A stretch of DNA of 64,000 bases from Leptospira jelokensis. GTDB lineage: Bacteria; Spirochaetota; Leptospiria; Leptospirales; Leptospiraceae. This document shows positions 46,164-54,047 of this stretch, in pieces (position 1 is the stretch's first letter; each line of letters opens with the position of its first letter). The stretch is taken from the NCBI RefSeq assembly GCF_004769635.1, contig NZ_RQGH01000033.1, forward strand, positions 230,302-294,301, written 5' to 3'. The translations under genes were made by a program, and so were the position numbers. The notes below the pieces were generated by a model. The model was given only the letters and a program-made list of their open reading frames with translations. It was not told the origin of the DNA and did no database searches.

Positions 46164-46801
46164 AATTATCGATCAATATGGCGATGACCTTAGATGGAAA
46201 GGTGGTACGCCCTGACGGCCGTTGGTATGGCCTCACTTCTTCAGAAGACAAAACCCAAATGGACGTCTACCGTTCCCAGTCTGACGCAGTCCTCATCGGC
46301 AAAAACTCCATCATAAACGACAATCCCATTGTGAAAATCCGGGCCGTTCCCAATGCCCTAAACCCTAGGCCTGTCATCTTGGTACGAAAAGGGACACTCC
46401 CTCCAGACAAACATGTCTTTGAAGAATCCGACCACATTCCCCTCGTCATCTGTACCAAAACAAATTTAAAAGAAATCAAAACCAGTTTAGAGAACAAAGC
46501 CGAAATCTTTGCCTTGGATTCGGATGATATCGATCCCAAAAAAGTGACAGGCATCCTCAAACGGAAGGGGTATAAAAATGTCCTTCTCGAAGGTGGGCCG
46601 AAACTCAATTTTTCCTTTTTAGAAGCTGACCTGGTGGACCGCATTTACCTCACGGTTGTTCCATTTATCATTGGGAAAACTGGCCTTGCGGGCATAGCAG
46701 ACCGGAATGCAGAACTACCAGAGTTTGATAAACAAAACTGGTCTCTCAAACAACATTTTGCAAAAGGGAACGAAATCTTTCTCGTTTACGAAAAATCTTA
46801 A
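46160..46801 (+). CDS. RibD C-terminal-domain / DHFR-fold reductase
   Basis: A 213-aa protein of the RibD_C family: MAMTLDGKVVRPDGRW, GLTSSEDKTQMDVYRSQSDAVLIGKNSI, RPVILVRKG and the nucleotide loop KNVLLEGGPKLNFSFLEADLVDRIYLTVVPF. RibD_C reduces the ribosylamino intermediate in riboflavin synthesis. Stand-alone members can be reductases of related compounds, and the deaminase half is absent here. The active residues around D and E are preserved. Following the BFD-like gene, it may use that ferredoxin as a redox partner. Confidence 0.88.
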   Translation: MKLSINMAMTLDGKVVRPDGRWYGLTSSEDKTQMDVYRSQSDAVLIGKNSIINDNPIVKIRAVPNALNPRPVILVRKGTLPPDKHVFEESDHIPLVICTKTNLKEIKTSLENKAEIFALDSDDIDPKKVTGILKRKGYKNVLLEGGPKLNFSFLEADLVDRIYLTVVPFIIGKTGLAGIADRNAELPEFDKQNWSLKQHFAKGNEIFLVYEKS

Positions 46802-46841
46802 AAAAAATCGATTTTTTGGTTTGACCTAAAACTCCATCATC

Positions 46842-46865
46842 AAATAGTTTGATATTAAACTATTT
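46842..46865. promoter_or_regulatory. Operator-like inverted repeat over the DoxX promoter
   Basis: AAATAGTTT, GATATT, AAACTATTT: a perfect 9-bp inverted repeat, 16 bp before the DoxX start at 46882. TTGACC at 46821-46826 with an 18-bp spacer places a -10 (TAGTTT) inside the left arm, so a protein bound here would block transcription. MarR- and HxlR-type regulators often bind such sites before doxX genes; that link is inference. Confidence 0.6.
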
Positions 46866-46881
46866 AGCAATAAGAGGTTCT

Positions 46882-47313
46882 ATGTTTTACAAATTGCTCG
46901 CAACCAACAAAGACATCACTCTCACGATCCTTCGTGTGACACTTGGTGTTGTCATTCTCCCACACGGCGCTCAAAAAGTTCTCGGAGCTTTCGGTGGATA
47001 CGGATTCGAAGGAACCATGGGATTTTTTACAGGGATGGGAATTCCTTATGTCCTAGCCTTACTTGCGATCATCGCTGAATTTTTTGGTGCGATTGGCCTT
47101 ATCCTTGGACTCCTCACAAGAGTGGCTGCGTTTGGAATTTTTTGCACCATGCTTGCAGCAACCGTTCTTGTACATTTGCCAAATGGATTTTTTGCAGACA
47201 AAGGTGGATACGAATTCCATATCCTTACATTTGGTCTTGCGATTCCATTAATCATCAAAGGGGCAGGATCGTTCTCTTTAGATGATATCATTGCCCACAA
47301 AATCGAAGGGTAA
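46882..47313 (+). CDS. DoxX family membrane protein
   Basis: About 143 aa from the ATG at 46882, with AAGAGG a few bases upstream; the frame opens at 46849. Four hydrophobic helices. LRVTLGVVILPHGAQKVLGAFGGYG and FFTGMGIP are the DoxX motifs, and a C-terminal FHILTFGLAIPLIIKGAGSFSLDDI follows. DoxX/DUF417-like proteins are inner-membrane proteins associated with thiol and oxidative stress in other bacteria. Separated from its neighbours and preceded by an operator-like palindrome. Confidence 0.88.
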   Translation: MFYKLLATNKDITLTILRVTLGVVILPHGAQKVLGAFGGYGFEGTMGFFTGMGIPYVLALLAIIAEFFGAIGLILGLLTRVAAFGIFCTMLAATVLVHLPNGFFADKGGYEFHILTFGLAIPLIIKGAGSFSLDDIIAHKIEG

Positions 47314-47406
47314 TCAAAACTTTGTTGGCTGAGACTACCTAATAGTGTTAGCCAAACTTTAACCTCTCTGATTCCTTGTCTTAAATCCATTGATAAGGAA
47401 TCGGAG

Positions 47407-48465
47407 ATGACTCAAATCAATCTTACTTCACTGCAAACACTTCTTCCAGATGCGAAATTCCATAATTCCGAAACCATAAAGAATGTAAACTTCACTGGTC
47501 TTACTTCCTTAACACTTGCTGGTCCTACTGATATCTCCTTCGTTGCTTCCAAAACATTTGTGAATGAAGCCAAAGCATCCAAAGCTTCCTTATTAGTTGT
47601 CTCCGAAGAAACAGCTGAGTCCCTGAGTGACAAAGCCATTCTTGTGGTCCCCAAAGTAGAACTTGCAACTGCTAAAATCATCCGAATCTTTTTCCCCGAA
47701 AAACAACCTTCTGGAAAACGAAGTGCCCAGGTTGCCATTGATCCAAGTGCTAAAATTGGATCCAACACAGACATCGGACATTTTGTAACAATCGGAAAAG
47801 ATTCAATCATTGGAAACGACTGCATCATTGAAGATGGAGTGAAAATTGGTGACCGAGTGCAAATTGGTGATGGAGCTCGCATCGGTAAAAACTGTGTTTT
47901 CTTTGATGATACCATCGTTGGAAAACGTTTCATCGTGTTTGGAAATTCTACCTTTGGTGGTGATGGTTTTGGATTTGTTTTTGCAGAAGGCAAACACAAC
48001 AAAATCCCTCAAGTCGGGCGTGTGGTCATTGGAGATGATGTGGAAGTTGGAAGCAATTGTACGATCGACCGTGGTGCACTAACTGATACAACCATTGGCA
48101 ATGGGTGTAAATTTGATAATATGGTTCACATTGCTCATAACTGTAAGGTGGGAAACCATGTTATCATTGCCGGCCAATCTGGTCTTGCTGGCAGTGTGAC
48201 CCTTGGGAACAATGTCATCATTGGTGGTGCTTGTGCTATCAGTGACCACTTAACACTGGTAGATGGAACCATTATCGCAGGTGGGTCAAGCCTACGCACA
48301 TCACCGAAAACAAAAGATGTGTATGTTGGTTGGGACTTAGGACTTACTTTCCCTGAATTCCAAAAGTACAGAGTGAACATCAAAAACATTGTAAATTTGA
48401 ACAAATGGCTAAAACGCATCGAAAACATTGAAAAAAAGGTGGGGATCGAAGCAAAAGAATCGTAA
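47407..48465 (+). CDS. lpxD: UDP-3-O-acylglucosamine N-acyltransferase
   Basis: A 352-aa left-handed beta-helix acyltransferase for lipid A. The N-terminal nucleotide-binding part ends with KIIRIFFPE; hexapeptide repeats (IGSNTDIGHFVTIG onwards) fill residues 115-290. The catalytic histidine lies in FDNMVHIAHNCKVG, and GGDGFGFV and NCTIDRGALTDT are the conserved LpxD loops. A C-terminal helix (NIKNIVNLNKWLKRIENIEKK) is the acyl-carrier-protein binding part. It adds the N-linked acyl chain to the UDP-sugar. Leptospira often has two lpxD copies; whether this is the main one cannot be told here. Confidence 0.95.
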   Translation: MTQINLTSLQTLLPDAKFHNSETIKNVNFTGLTSLTLAGPTDISFVASKTFVNEAKASKASLLVVSEETAESLSDKAILVVPKVELATAKIIRIFFPEKQPSGKRSAQVAIDPSAKIGSNTDIGHFVTIGKDSIIGNDCIIEDGVKIGDRVQIGDGARIGKNCVFFDDTIVGKRFIVFGNSTFGGDGFGFVFAEGKHNKIPQVGRVVIGDDVEVGSNCTIDRGALTDTTIGNGCKFDNMVHIAHNCKVGNHVIIAGQSGLAGSVTLGNNVIIGGACAISDHLTLVDGTIIAGGSSLRTSPKTKDVYVGWDLGLTFPEFQKYRVNIKNIVNLNKWLKRIENIEKKVGIEAKES

Positions 48466-48493
48466 ACTTTTGCGATTGTTTTTAGAAACTGAA

Positions 48494-48522
48494 ATCACAG
48501 TTTACGCCTCGTAAGCTGTGAT
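48494..48522. terminator. 13-bp stem-loop after lpxD
   Basis: ATCACAGTTTACG (48494-48506), loop CCT, CGTAAGCTGTGAT (48510-48522); one G-U or mismatch pair. It lies 28 bp after the lpxD stop and 80 bp before the convergent gene's stop. There is no T-run, so it is probably a bidirectional barrier. Confidence 0.55.
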
Positions 48523-48602
48523 GGTGACAAATACCATTGCCAATCTCTATTCTGGTATCGAATTAAACTTTTCATTCTTTCGAAAATCGATCGGAGATAT
48601 GT

Positions 48603-49052
48603 TTATAAAGAGCCCTTAAACAATTGAACCTTTCCGTAGCCATCAATATCGCCTTTTTGATTCGTTGTTTTATACAAATAACCATCATGAAAGGTTTCTA
48701 AAATATGCAAATAAGTGATCGTATTTAAGCCTTTATTGATGCTATCAGGTGACAAAATTGGATCATTCATTTCCAATGTCTTTTTTTCTGCTGTACAGGA
48801 AGAAATCCATTTAACGGATTGCCGAATATAGTGATTGGGATATTCTCTATAATCAATTTCTTCCTTTTCTCTCCTTATGATGATGATATTTCCTACCTTA
48901 CTCTCATAAATGAAAGTTCCTACATGGAATCGATCACATTTGTTATTGTTGTTGAGAGCAAAGTTGTATTCAGGTATCAATAATAAAATAATGAGGAGTA
49001 TACTTTTGAGATTAAAGTTCGACTTGATTTGATACCAAAACTTATCTTTCAT
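48603..49052 (-). CDS. exported protein of unknown function
   Basis: A 149-aa protein. A signal peptide (FNLKSILLIILLLIPEYNFA) is followed by a small domain with CDRFHVGTFIY, IIIIRREKEEIDYREYPNHYIRQSVKWISSCTAEKKTLEM, the pattern C..FHxGTF.Y...I.R...Q...W...C shared by a widespread family of short exported proteins often misnamed DNA topoisomerase IV. No activity is known. The preceding gap contains only the stem-loop described. Confidence 0.6.
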   Translation of the reverse strand: MKDKFWYQIKSNFNLKSILLIILLLIPEYNFALNNNNKCDRFHVGTFIYESKVGNIIIIRREKEEIDYREYPNHYIRQSVKWISSCTAEKKTLEMNDPILSPDSINKGLNTITYLHILETFHDGYLYKTTNQKGDIDGYGKVQLFKGSL

Positions 49053-49074
49053 GATGCAAATCTCTTGTTTTAAT

Positions 49075-49467
49075 TCACGTTCTCGAATCTAAATACAATT
49101 GCACCCTAGATCTCACATCTTCCATGACGGAAGGATTTGGAAAAGAGACAGGATTCCCTTCGGGATCGGCCCAAGAGAACACATCTCCTTCTAACTTTCG
49201 TAAGCTCAAATAAAAAATGGGAGCAGGATTACGACGGTTTCCCTCAACCCCACCTAACCTAAGTGTAATGGAACCCATATCAGAGACCACCCATTCAAAG
49301 ACCTCAGTTTCTATTTTGGTTTTCCACCGAATGGGAAAACTAAGGCCAAAATTTGGATCAAAATTTGGTTGGTGATCAGACTTAGGATAGTTTTCAGACA
49401 ACCATTGGTAGGCAATGATCGAATATTCTTTTAACGTAGGTAAGTCGTTCAAATCAAAAGAAGTCAT
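49075..49467 (-). CDS. hypothetical protein
   Basis: A 130-aa soluble protein: an N-terminal helical stretch (LKEYSIIAYQWLSENYPKS), then beta-rich sequence with EVFEWVVSDMGSITLRLGG and FYLSLRKLEGDVFSW. No signal peptide and no recognised family. It starts 11 bp after mazG stops, so it is probably cotranscribed with mazG. Confidence 0.6.
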   Translation of the reverse strand: MTSFDLNDLPTLKEYSIIAYQWLSENYPKSDHQPNFDPNFGLSFPIRWKTKIETEVFEWVVSDMGSITLRLGGVEGNRRNPAPIFYLSLRKLEGDVFSWADPEGNPVSFPNPSVMEDVRSRVQLYLDSRT

Positions 49468-49478
49468 ATGATGCTCAT

Positions 49479-50324
49479 TTAACTTTTCTTACGTAACTCA
49501 TTCTTAGCCTTATCCCAATACTTATCAAGTTCTTCTAAAGAATGATCTTTCAAAGTTTTTCCCGTACCAGCTACATACCCTTCTAACAAACGGAATCGAG
49601 ATTCAAATTTTTCATTGGCACGACGGAGGCAAGTTTCGGGATCAATGGAAAGTTTACGAGATAAATTCACAAGTAAAAAGAAAAGATCACCTAACTCGTC
49701 TTCAATCCTTTCATCATAAGGTAATTTTTTGGAAGTGAGGGAGCCTTGTTTTTGGAGTTCCGAGTTAAGTTCCTGAATCTCTTCTTGGAACTTTTGGAAA
49801 ACTCCTTCTACATTCGGCCAATCAAACCCTTGTTTGGTGGCCTTTGATTGGATTTTTTCGGATCGTTGGATGGCAGGAAGTGCCTTTGGAATGCCAGACA
49901 AGATACTTGGATCAGAGTTTTGGATTCCCTTTTTCTCTTTTTCCTTTTCTTTTAATTGGTCCCATTGGGTGAGAACCTGATCACCCGTTCCAATTCCCTC
50001 TTGTTTACCATAAACATGAGGGTGGCGGTACACCAATTTTTGAAAGACACCGTTTGCCACGTCATGAAACGTAAAGGCCCCACGTTCTTCGGCAAGTTGG
50101 CTATGGAAAGTGATTTGGAAGAGTAAGTCTCCCAGTTCCTCTTTTAGGTGGTTGTCATCACCACGTTCGATTGTATCCACCACTTCATAGGATTCTTCTA
50201 ATAGGTGGGGGATCACAGAAAGATGGGTCTGTTCTTTGTCCCAGGGGCATCCTTCGGGACTTCGTAAGTCCGAAGTGAGTTTGAGTAAATTTTGGATGGG
50301 TGAATCAAAATTAGGAGGGTTCAC
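49479..50324 (-). CDS. mazG: nucleoside triphosphate pyrophosphohydrolase MazG
   Basis: A 281-aa tandem MazG protein. First repeat: LRSPEGCPWDKEQTHLSVIPHLLEESYEVVDTIE and the acidic metal motif KEELGDLLFQITFHSQLAEE. Second: DERIEDELGDLFFLLVNLSRKLSI. Both EExxD-type metal sites are intact. It hydrolyses noncanonical NTPs, and in E. coli also damps ppGpp signalling. The start is GTG at 50324. Divergent from DUF6580 with a shared 83-bp region that contains a run of nine C. Confidence 0.93.
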   Translation of the reverse strand: MNPPNFDSPIQNLLKLTSDLRSPEGCPWDKEQTHLSVIPHLLEESYEVVDTIERGDDNHLKEELGDLLFQITFHSQLAEERGAFTFHDVANGVFQKLVYRHPHVYGKQEGIGTGDQVLTQWDQLKEKEKEKKGIQNSDPSILSGIPKALPAIQRSEKIQSKATKQGFDWPNVEGVFQKFQEEIQELNSELQKQGSLTSKKLPYDERIEDELGDLFFLLVNLSRKLSIDPETCLRRANEKFESRFRLLEGYVAGTGKTLKDHSLEELDKYWDKAKNELRKKS

Positions 50325-50381
50325 TCGTTGTATTTTTCCCGATCCACGCGAGAAGCAAAGGCAAATTTTATCTTGCGAAAG

Positions 50382-50390
50382 CCCCCCCCC
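50382..50390. repeat. C9 homopolymer in a divergent promoter
   Basis: A run of nine C, 17 bp before the DUF6580 ATG at 50408 and 57 bp before the mazG start. Such tracts can slip during replication and change promoter spacing. Its length in this strain is exact only if the assembly is. Confidence 0.6.
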
Positions 50391-50407
50391 TTTACGAGTC
50401 TATCCCT

Positions 50408-50920
50408 ATGTTCCAATCTCGTGTTTCTGTTGCCATCCTGATGGTGATTGCCACTGTCCTAAGCCGTATTTTACCGCACCCTCCGAATTTTACGCCAGTT
50501 TTGGCTGTTTCACTTTTTTCTGGTGCTTACTTAGCGGACAGAAGGCTTGCTCTCGTTGTTCCCATACTAGCAATGTTTGTCTCTGATCTTTACCTTGGGT
50601 TTCATAACCTAATGCCAGTTGTGTATGGTTTCATGATTGTATCCGTCCTTTTCGGAAAACAAATTGGAACTTCCATGGCAAAATCCTTTGGGTACACTGT
50701 GGTTGGTTCTGTCATTTTCTTTGTAGTGACAAACCTTGCTGTTTGGGCCACAAGTGGGATGTACAGTTTGGATGTAGCGGGGCTTAGCCAATGTTTTGTG
50801 ATGGCTCTTCCTTTCTTCCAAAACTCCATCTTGGGTGATGTAGTGTATTCAGGAATTTTGTTTGGATCGATGGCATTTCTCAACCGCACCGTATTCCAAA
50901 CGGCGAAACAATCCGCTTAA
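50408..50920 (+). CDS. DUF6580 small membrane protein
   Basis: A 170-aa protein with five to six hydrophobic helices. Segments SRILPHPPNFTPVLAVSLFSGAYL, FVSDLYLGFHNLMPVVYG and TSGMYSLDVAGLSQCFVMALPFFQNSILGDVVYSG correspond to the DUF6580 family of putative transport proteins, which resemble S-components of ECF transporters. The substrate is unknown. Short, GC-poor leader with no clear Shine-Dalgarno. Its stop faces the ATP-grasp gene of the operon below. Confidence 0.8.
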   Translation: MFQSRVSVAILMVIATVLSRILPHPPNFTPVLAVSLFSGAYLADRRLALVVPILAMFVSDLYLGFHNLMPVVYGFMIVSVLFGKQIGTSMAKSFGYTVVGSVIFFVVTNLAVWATSGMYSLDVAGLSQCFVMALPFFQNSILGDVVYSGILFGSMAFLNRTVFQTAKQSA

Positions 50921-50927
50921 GTTTTTC

Positions 50928-51878
50928 TTACAATTCGTTTAAGATTCGGTGGATTCGGTCTTTTGGACCATCCGCCGGATTCTGAATTTTCTCCACTAAT
51001 TTCAATCTACTAAGTAAACCCTTTCGATTGGCAATTTGGATTCCAAGGCCTGGCCTTGCATTCATTTCTAAAAGCAAAGGGCCTCTTGTTTCATCTAACA
51101 CGATATCGACACCTAGATAACCAAGGCCTGACATATCATAACAACGAGAAGACATCTCTAAAATTTCATTCCAGTCAGGGATCACCCTACCAGATAAGGT
51201 TTGTTTGGTGTCTGGATGGAAATGGATGAGTTTGTCATTACAAACCGAATGGGTTAATGTTCCATTTGATAAATCCACACCAACACCGAGAGCCCCTTGG
51301 TGCAGATTTGCTCTTCCCCCGGATTCTTTTGTAGGCAATCGTAACATGGCCATCACCGGATAACCTAGGTACACAATCACACGGATATCAGGAATTCCTC
51401 GAAACGAAATCTCTTGGAAGAATGGATGGCACTCCAATCGTTCTTGTAAGATACAAGTGTCCGAGTTTCCATCCAACGAATACAATCCTGATAAAATGCC
51501 TGAAACATGATGGTTTAGTTCTTTTTCACTGACAATCTTTCCATCAGATTTATGATAGCGAATCTTTCCATTTTCAAACGTTTCAGTTTGACTGATGACT
51601 AAAATTCCATTTCCCATCCCACCATTGGCAGGTTTGACAACAAATCCAGGATGGTCTTTTACCAAATCTTTTGTTTTTTGGATCCCACCAAAGGTATCAA
51701 TCACACCATAATGCTTTGGCATTGGGACATGGAATTGTCTTGTGAGTTCTGCTGTTTTCCATTTATCATCTACGAGTGGATAAAACTCTCTTGGATTGTT
51801 TGGCAAAATGTATTCACCAATCCTTCTGTTGATCCCAAGGACCCCTTCCCTTTCGAATTGTTTGAAAATCGAAATCAC
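50928..51878 (-). CDS. RimK-like alpha-L-glutamate-ligase-type ATP-grasp protein
   Basis: A 316-aa ATP-grasp enzyme of the alpha-L-glutamate ligase-like family. Seen: GINRRIGEYILPNN at the N-terminus, VVKPANGGMGNGILVI, DTCILQERLECHPFF, DIRVIVYLGYPVMAMLRLPTKESGGRANLHQGALGVGVDL and LGYLGVDIVLDETRGPLLLEMNARPGLGIQIAN, the metal-binding E-x-N-x-R. It is the last gene of a four-gene operon and its start overlaps the 7TM gene by four bases. In other bacteria this enzyme goes with a retropepsin-like and a transglutaminase/7TM gene, as here. The product is unknown. Confidence 0.88.
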   Translation of the reverse strand: MISIFKQFEREGVLGINRRIGEYILPNNPREFYPLVDDKWKTAELTRQFHVPMPKHYGVIDTFGGIQKTKDLVKDHPGFVVKPANGGMGNGILVISQTETFENGKIRYHKSDGKIVSEKELNHHVSGILSGLYSLDGNSDTCILQERLECHPFFQEISFRGIPDIRVIVYLGYPVMAMLRLPTKESGGRANLHQGALGVGVDLSNGTLTHSVCNDKLIHFHPDTKQTLSGRVIPDWNEILEMSSRCYDMSGLGYLGVDIVLDETRGPLLLEMNARPGLGIQIANRKGLLSRLKLVEKIQNPADGPKDRIHRILNEL

Positions 51879-53461
51879 GATTTAAAAATTTCCTTAAAAC
51901 GAAAGAGCTCTGAAACGCGATACCCTTTGTACAATCCCAGAAAAATTTGAATCGCTATCACGATGAGTAAAAGTTCGGGATGTGTGAAAAATAAAATCTG
52001 TAAAGAACCGAAGAAAAAAATCATATAACTGATAAGAGCAATCACAAGGGTTCCAAGTAGTGTGACCATTGTATGCATCACACCTTCTTCAATGATCATA
52101 ATCGAAAATCTTTCAACAAAAATAGTTGTGATCACAATTGGAAATAAGGTCACACTCATTTGGTTAAAAATTGAGATTTCTTCATTCAAAATCGAAAACA
52201 AAATTAAGGTGAGAACTGTGATTGTGAGTAAAATCGATAACCTTGGCACAGCGAGTAAATAAAATTTGTCGAGAGCATACCGTTCAAAAAAACCAAGTCC
52301 TATCATAAGCAAAAAGAAACCGATTCCAAACCAGAGATTGGTTTCATAAAAAAACATGGCAAGTAAGATTGGTGTAAAAATTCCAAAGGTTGGAATTCCA
52401 ATCATATTCCGAGCTACAGACAATACAAGTGCCCCAATTGGAATCAAAATCACAAGACGAAACAAGTTTTGTAAAGGTGTAGGCAAACTATACAACGAGT
52501 AATAACGCAAAAAACTATTACTCGATGCAATTTCTTCGCTATACTCTTTAAAATTATACCGATTCACGTTTGATTTAGTGATATAGGCCGTATAACGAAA
52601 CGTAGCCGGATCTTCTCCCAAATTTCGTTTTTCTTCTACTGACTTCCAAATTGGCAAATAACCGGAAACGGAACTGGCAAAAACATTTTTATAAGTAGAT
52701 ACAAAATACCATTTCCCATGAAAACGAATTTCGTTCCAAAATGTGATTTTACTTTTATTGTCTTTTTCGGTTTGTTTGTTCAAATCAAATCCCGCAACTG
52801 TACGCGCCTGGATCCCACGCATACGACAGAGCAAAGAAAAAAGTAATGCTTGTGAGTAGGCGCTACCGCTTCCCAATCGAATCGTATCAGAAAGAGAAAT
52901 ATCCTTATAGGTATTGATAATTTCTTCAGATATAAAATAATAAATCTGTTTTGCAGAAGAAACATTATCCTTGTCATAAGGATGGATTTGCTCGTAGAGC
53001 TTTTTTGCAAGGATCAGTTCTTCCGAAGAGTAATGTTTTAAGGATAAATAATAAGGTTCTTTTGTGACTGGTTTTTTAGTTGGAGTTGGAATTTCTGGTT
53101 CCGGGTCAGCATTCTCATATGGCAACATTTTGATTTTCGCATAATAACCAATCGGTGAATTCCAATCCTCTCCTTCCCAAATTCCCAAATGGCCATATTG
53201 TTTTTTCAGAACTCGAAATTCTAAATCTTCTGTTTTGGTATTTGATTTTAATACTTTTGATTGGATGAATTGTTTGGGAATCGGAAAGTTTACTTCCGAA
53301 ATTGCAACATTTTCCTTGGGAGAAATGACTACCTGAACATTTACAGTATCATCGACCGCTACAGGCAATAATGACAATTCAGCAACATTCAATTTGTATA
53401 AGATTGAAAGGATCGGTATTACAATCAGTAAGACAATGGTTATATATGTTTTTCGATCCAA
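51875..53461 (-). CDS. inactive-transglutaminase domain fused to seven TM helices (UUP1-like)
   Basis: A 528-aa membrane protein. An N-terminal helix (TYITIVLLIVIPILSILY) leads to a periplasmic domain of about 300 residues, then at least six or seven hydrophobic helices. The periplasmic part contains a transglutaminase-like core whose catalytic Cys is replaced: in GSGSAYSQALLFSLLCRMRGIQARTVAGF the usual C-x-x-A position holds Tyr-Ser. The protein is thus probably a binding rather than catalytic module. Starts one base after the retropepsin-like gene. Presumably the inner-membrane hub of the operon. Confidence 0.85.
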   Translation of the reverse strand: MDRKTYITIVLLIVIPILSILYKLNVAELSLLPVAVDDTVNVQVVISPKENVAISEVNFPIPKQFIQSKVLKSNTKTEDLEFRVLKKQYGHLGIWEGEDWNSPIGYYAKIKMLPYENADPEPEIPTPTKKPVTKEPYYLSLKHYSSEELILAKKLYEQIHPYDKDNVSSAKQIYYFISEEIINTYKDISLSDTIRLGSGSAYSQALLFSLLCRMRGIQARTVAGFDLNKQTEKDNKSKITFWNEIRFHGKWYFVSTYKNVFASSVSGYLPIWKSVEEKRNLGEDPATFRYTAYITKSNVNRYNFKEYSEEIASSNSFLRYYSLYSLPTPLQNLFRLVILIPIGALVLSVARNMIGIPTFGIFTPILLAMFFYETNLWFGIGFFLLMIGLGFFERYALDKFYLLAVPRLSILLTITVLTLILFSILNEEISIFNQMSVTLFPIVITTIFVERFSIMIIEEGVMHTMVTLLGTLVIALISYMIFFFGSLQILFFTHPELLLIVIAIQIFLGLYKGYRVSELFRFKEIFKS

Positions 53462-53462
53462 A

Positions 53463-54047
53463 TTAATCCCCTAATTGGTGTGACAAAGACACATCGACTA
53501 AAAATTTACCACGTAAAAAATTCCTTCCTACTAAGATTGGATAATTTAAGTTGTTACGATCATTTAAATTGATCATTGTTTCTTCTTTGTATTTTCCAAT
53601 TTTCATCAACTCACTAATCATAATTCGTTTTTCCGACACACCGGAAGTACTTGTCACCTTAGCTTCTTTTACAAACTTACTTTTCAATCGAACTGGTTTT
53701 TCATTCACAAAGGTATCAAATAAGATATACGTTTCCCCGTTTTCCACAACTCTTTCGATATTGATGGCATTGATGGAACAAGACAAGGCACCAGTATCAA
53801 TCCTTGCCCGAAGTTTTAATTTCCAATTGGGAAATTCAACCCACTCCACCCTTCCAATGATTGGTTTTAGGTATTGTGGAGGGATCACAATAGGTTTGAT
53901 GTGTTGGTCCGGTTTTTTTTCAACCACTTGGCCCGTTCCAATACAATTTGCAAACAGGAACAATATGACAAATAAATTAAAAATTGGAATGGATCTCAAT
54001 ACGAATGTTATAATTTTAGAATGATCTTTCTTATTTGAATCTCTCAT
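53463..54047 (-). CDS. retropepsin-like aspartic protease lipoprotein (RimK/LysX-type)
   Basis: A 194-aa protein with a lipoprotein signal (FNLFVILFLFANCIGTG). The domain is the ATP-dependent zinc protease/RimB-like fold now seen as retropepsin-like: KLKLRARIDTGALSCSINA, with the D-T-G-A active site, and NYPILVGRNFLRGKFLVDVSLS near the C-terminus. One D-T-G per chain means a homodimer would be needed. It may cleave an envelope or peptide substrate. Its ATG overlaps the stop of the ClC gene by four bases. Confidence 0.85.
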   Translation of the reverse strand: MRDSNKKDHSKIITFVLRSIPIFNLFVILFLFANCIGTGQVVEKKPDQHIKPIVIPPQYLKPIIGRVEWVEFPNWKLKLRARIDTGALSCSINAINIERVVENGETYILFDTFVNEKPVRLKSKFVKEAKVTSTSGVSEKRIMISELMKIGKYKEETMINLNDRNNLNYPILVGRNFLRGKFLVDVSLSHQLGD

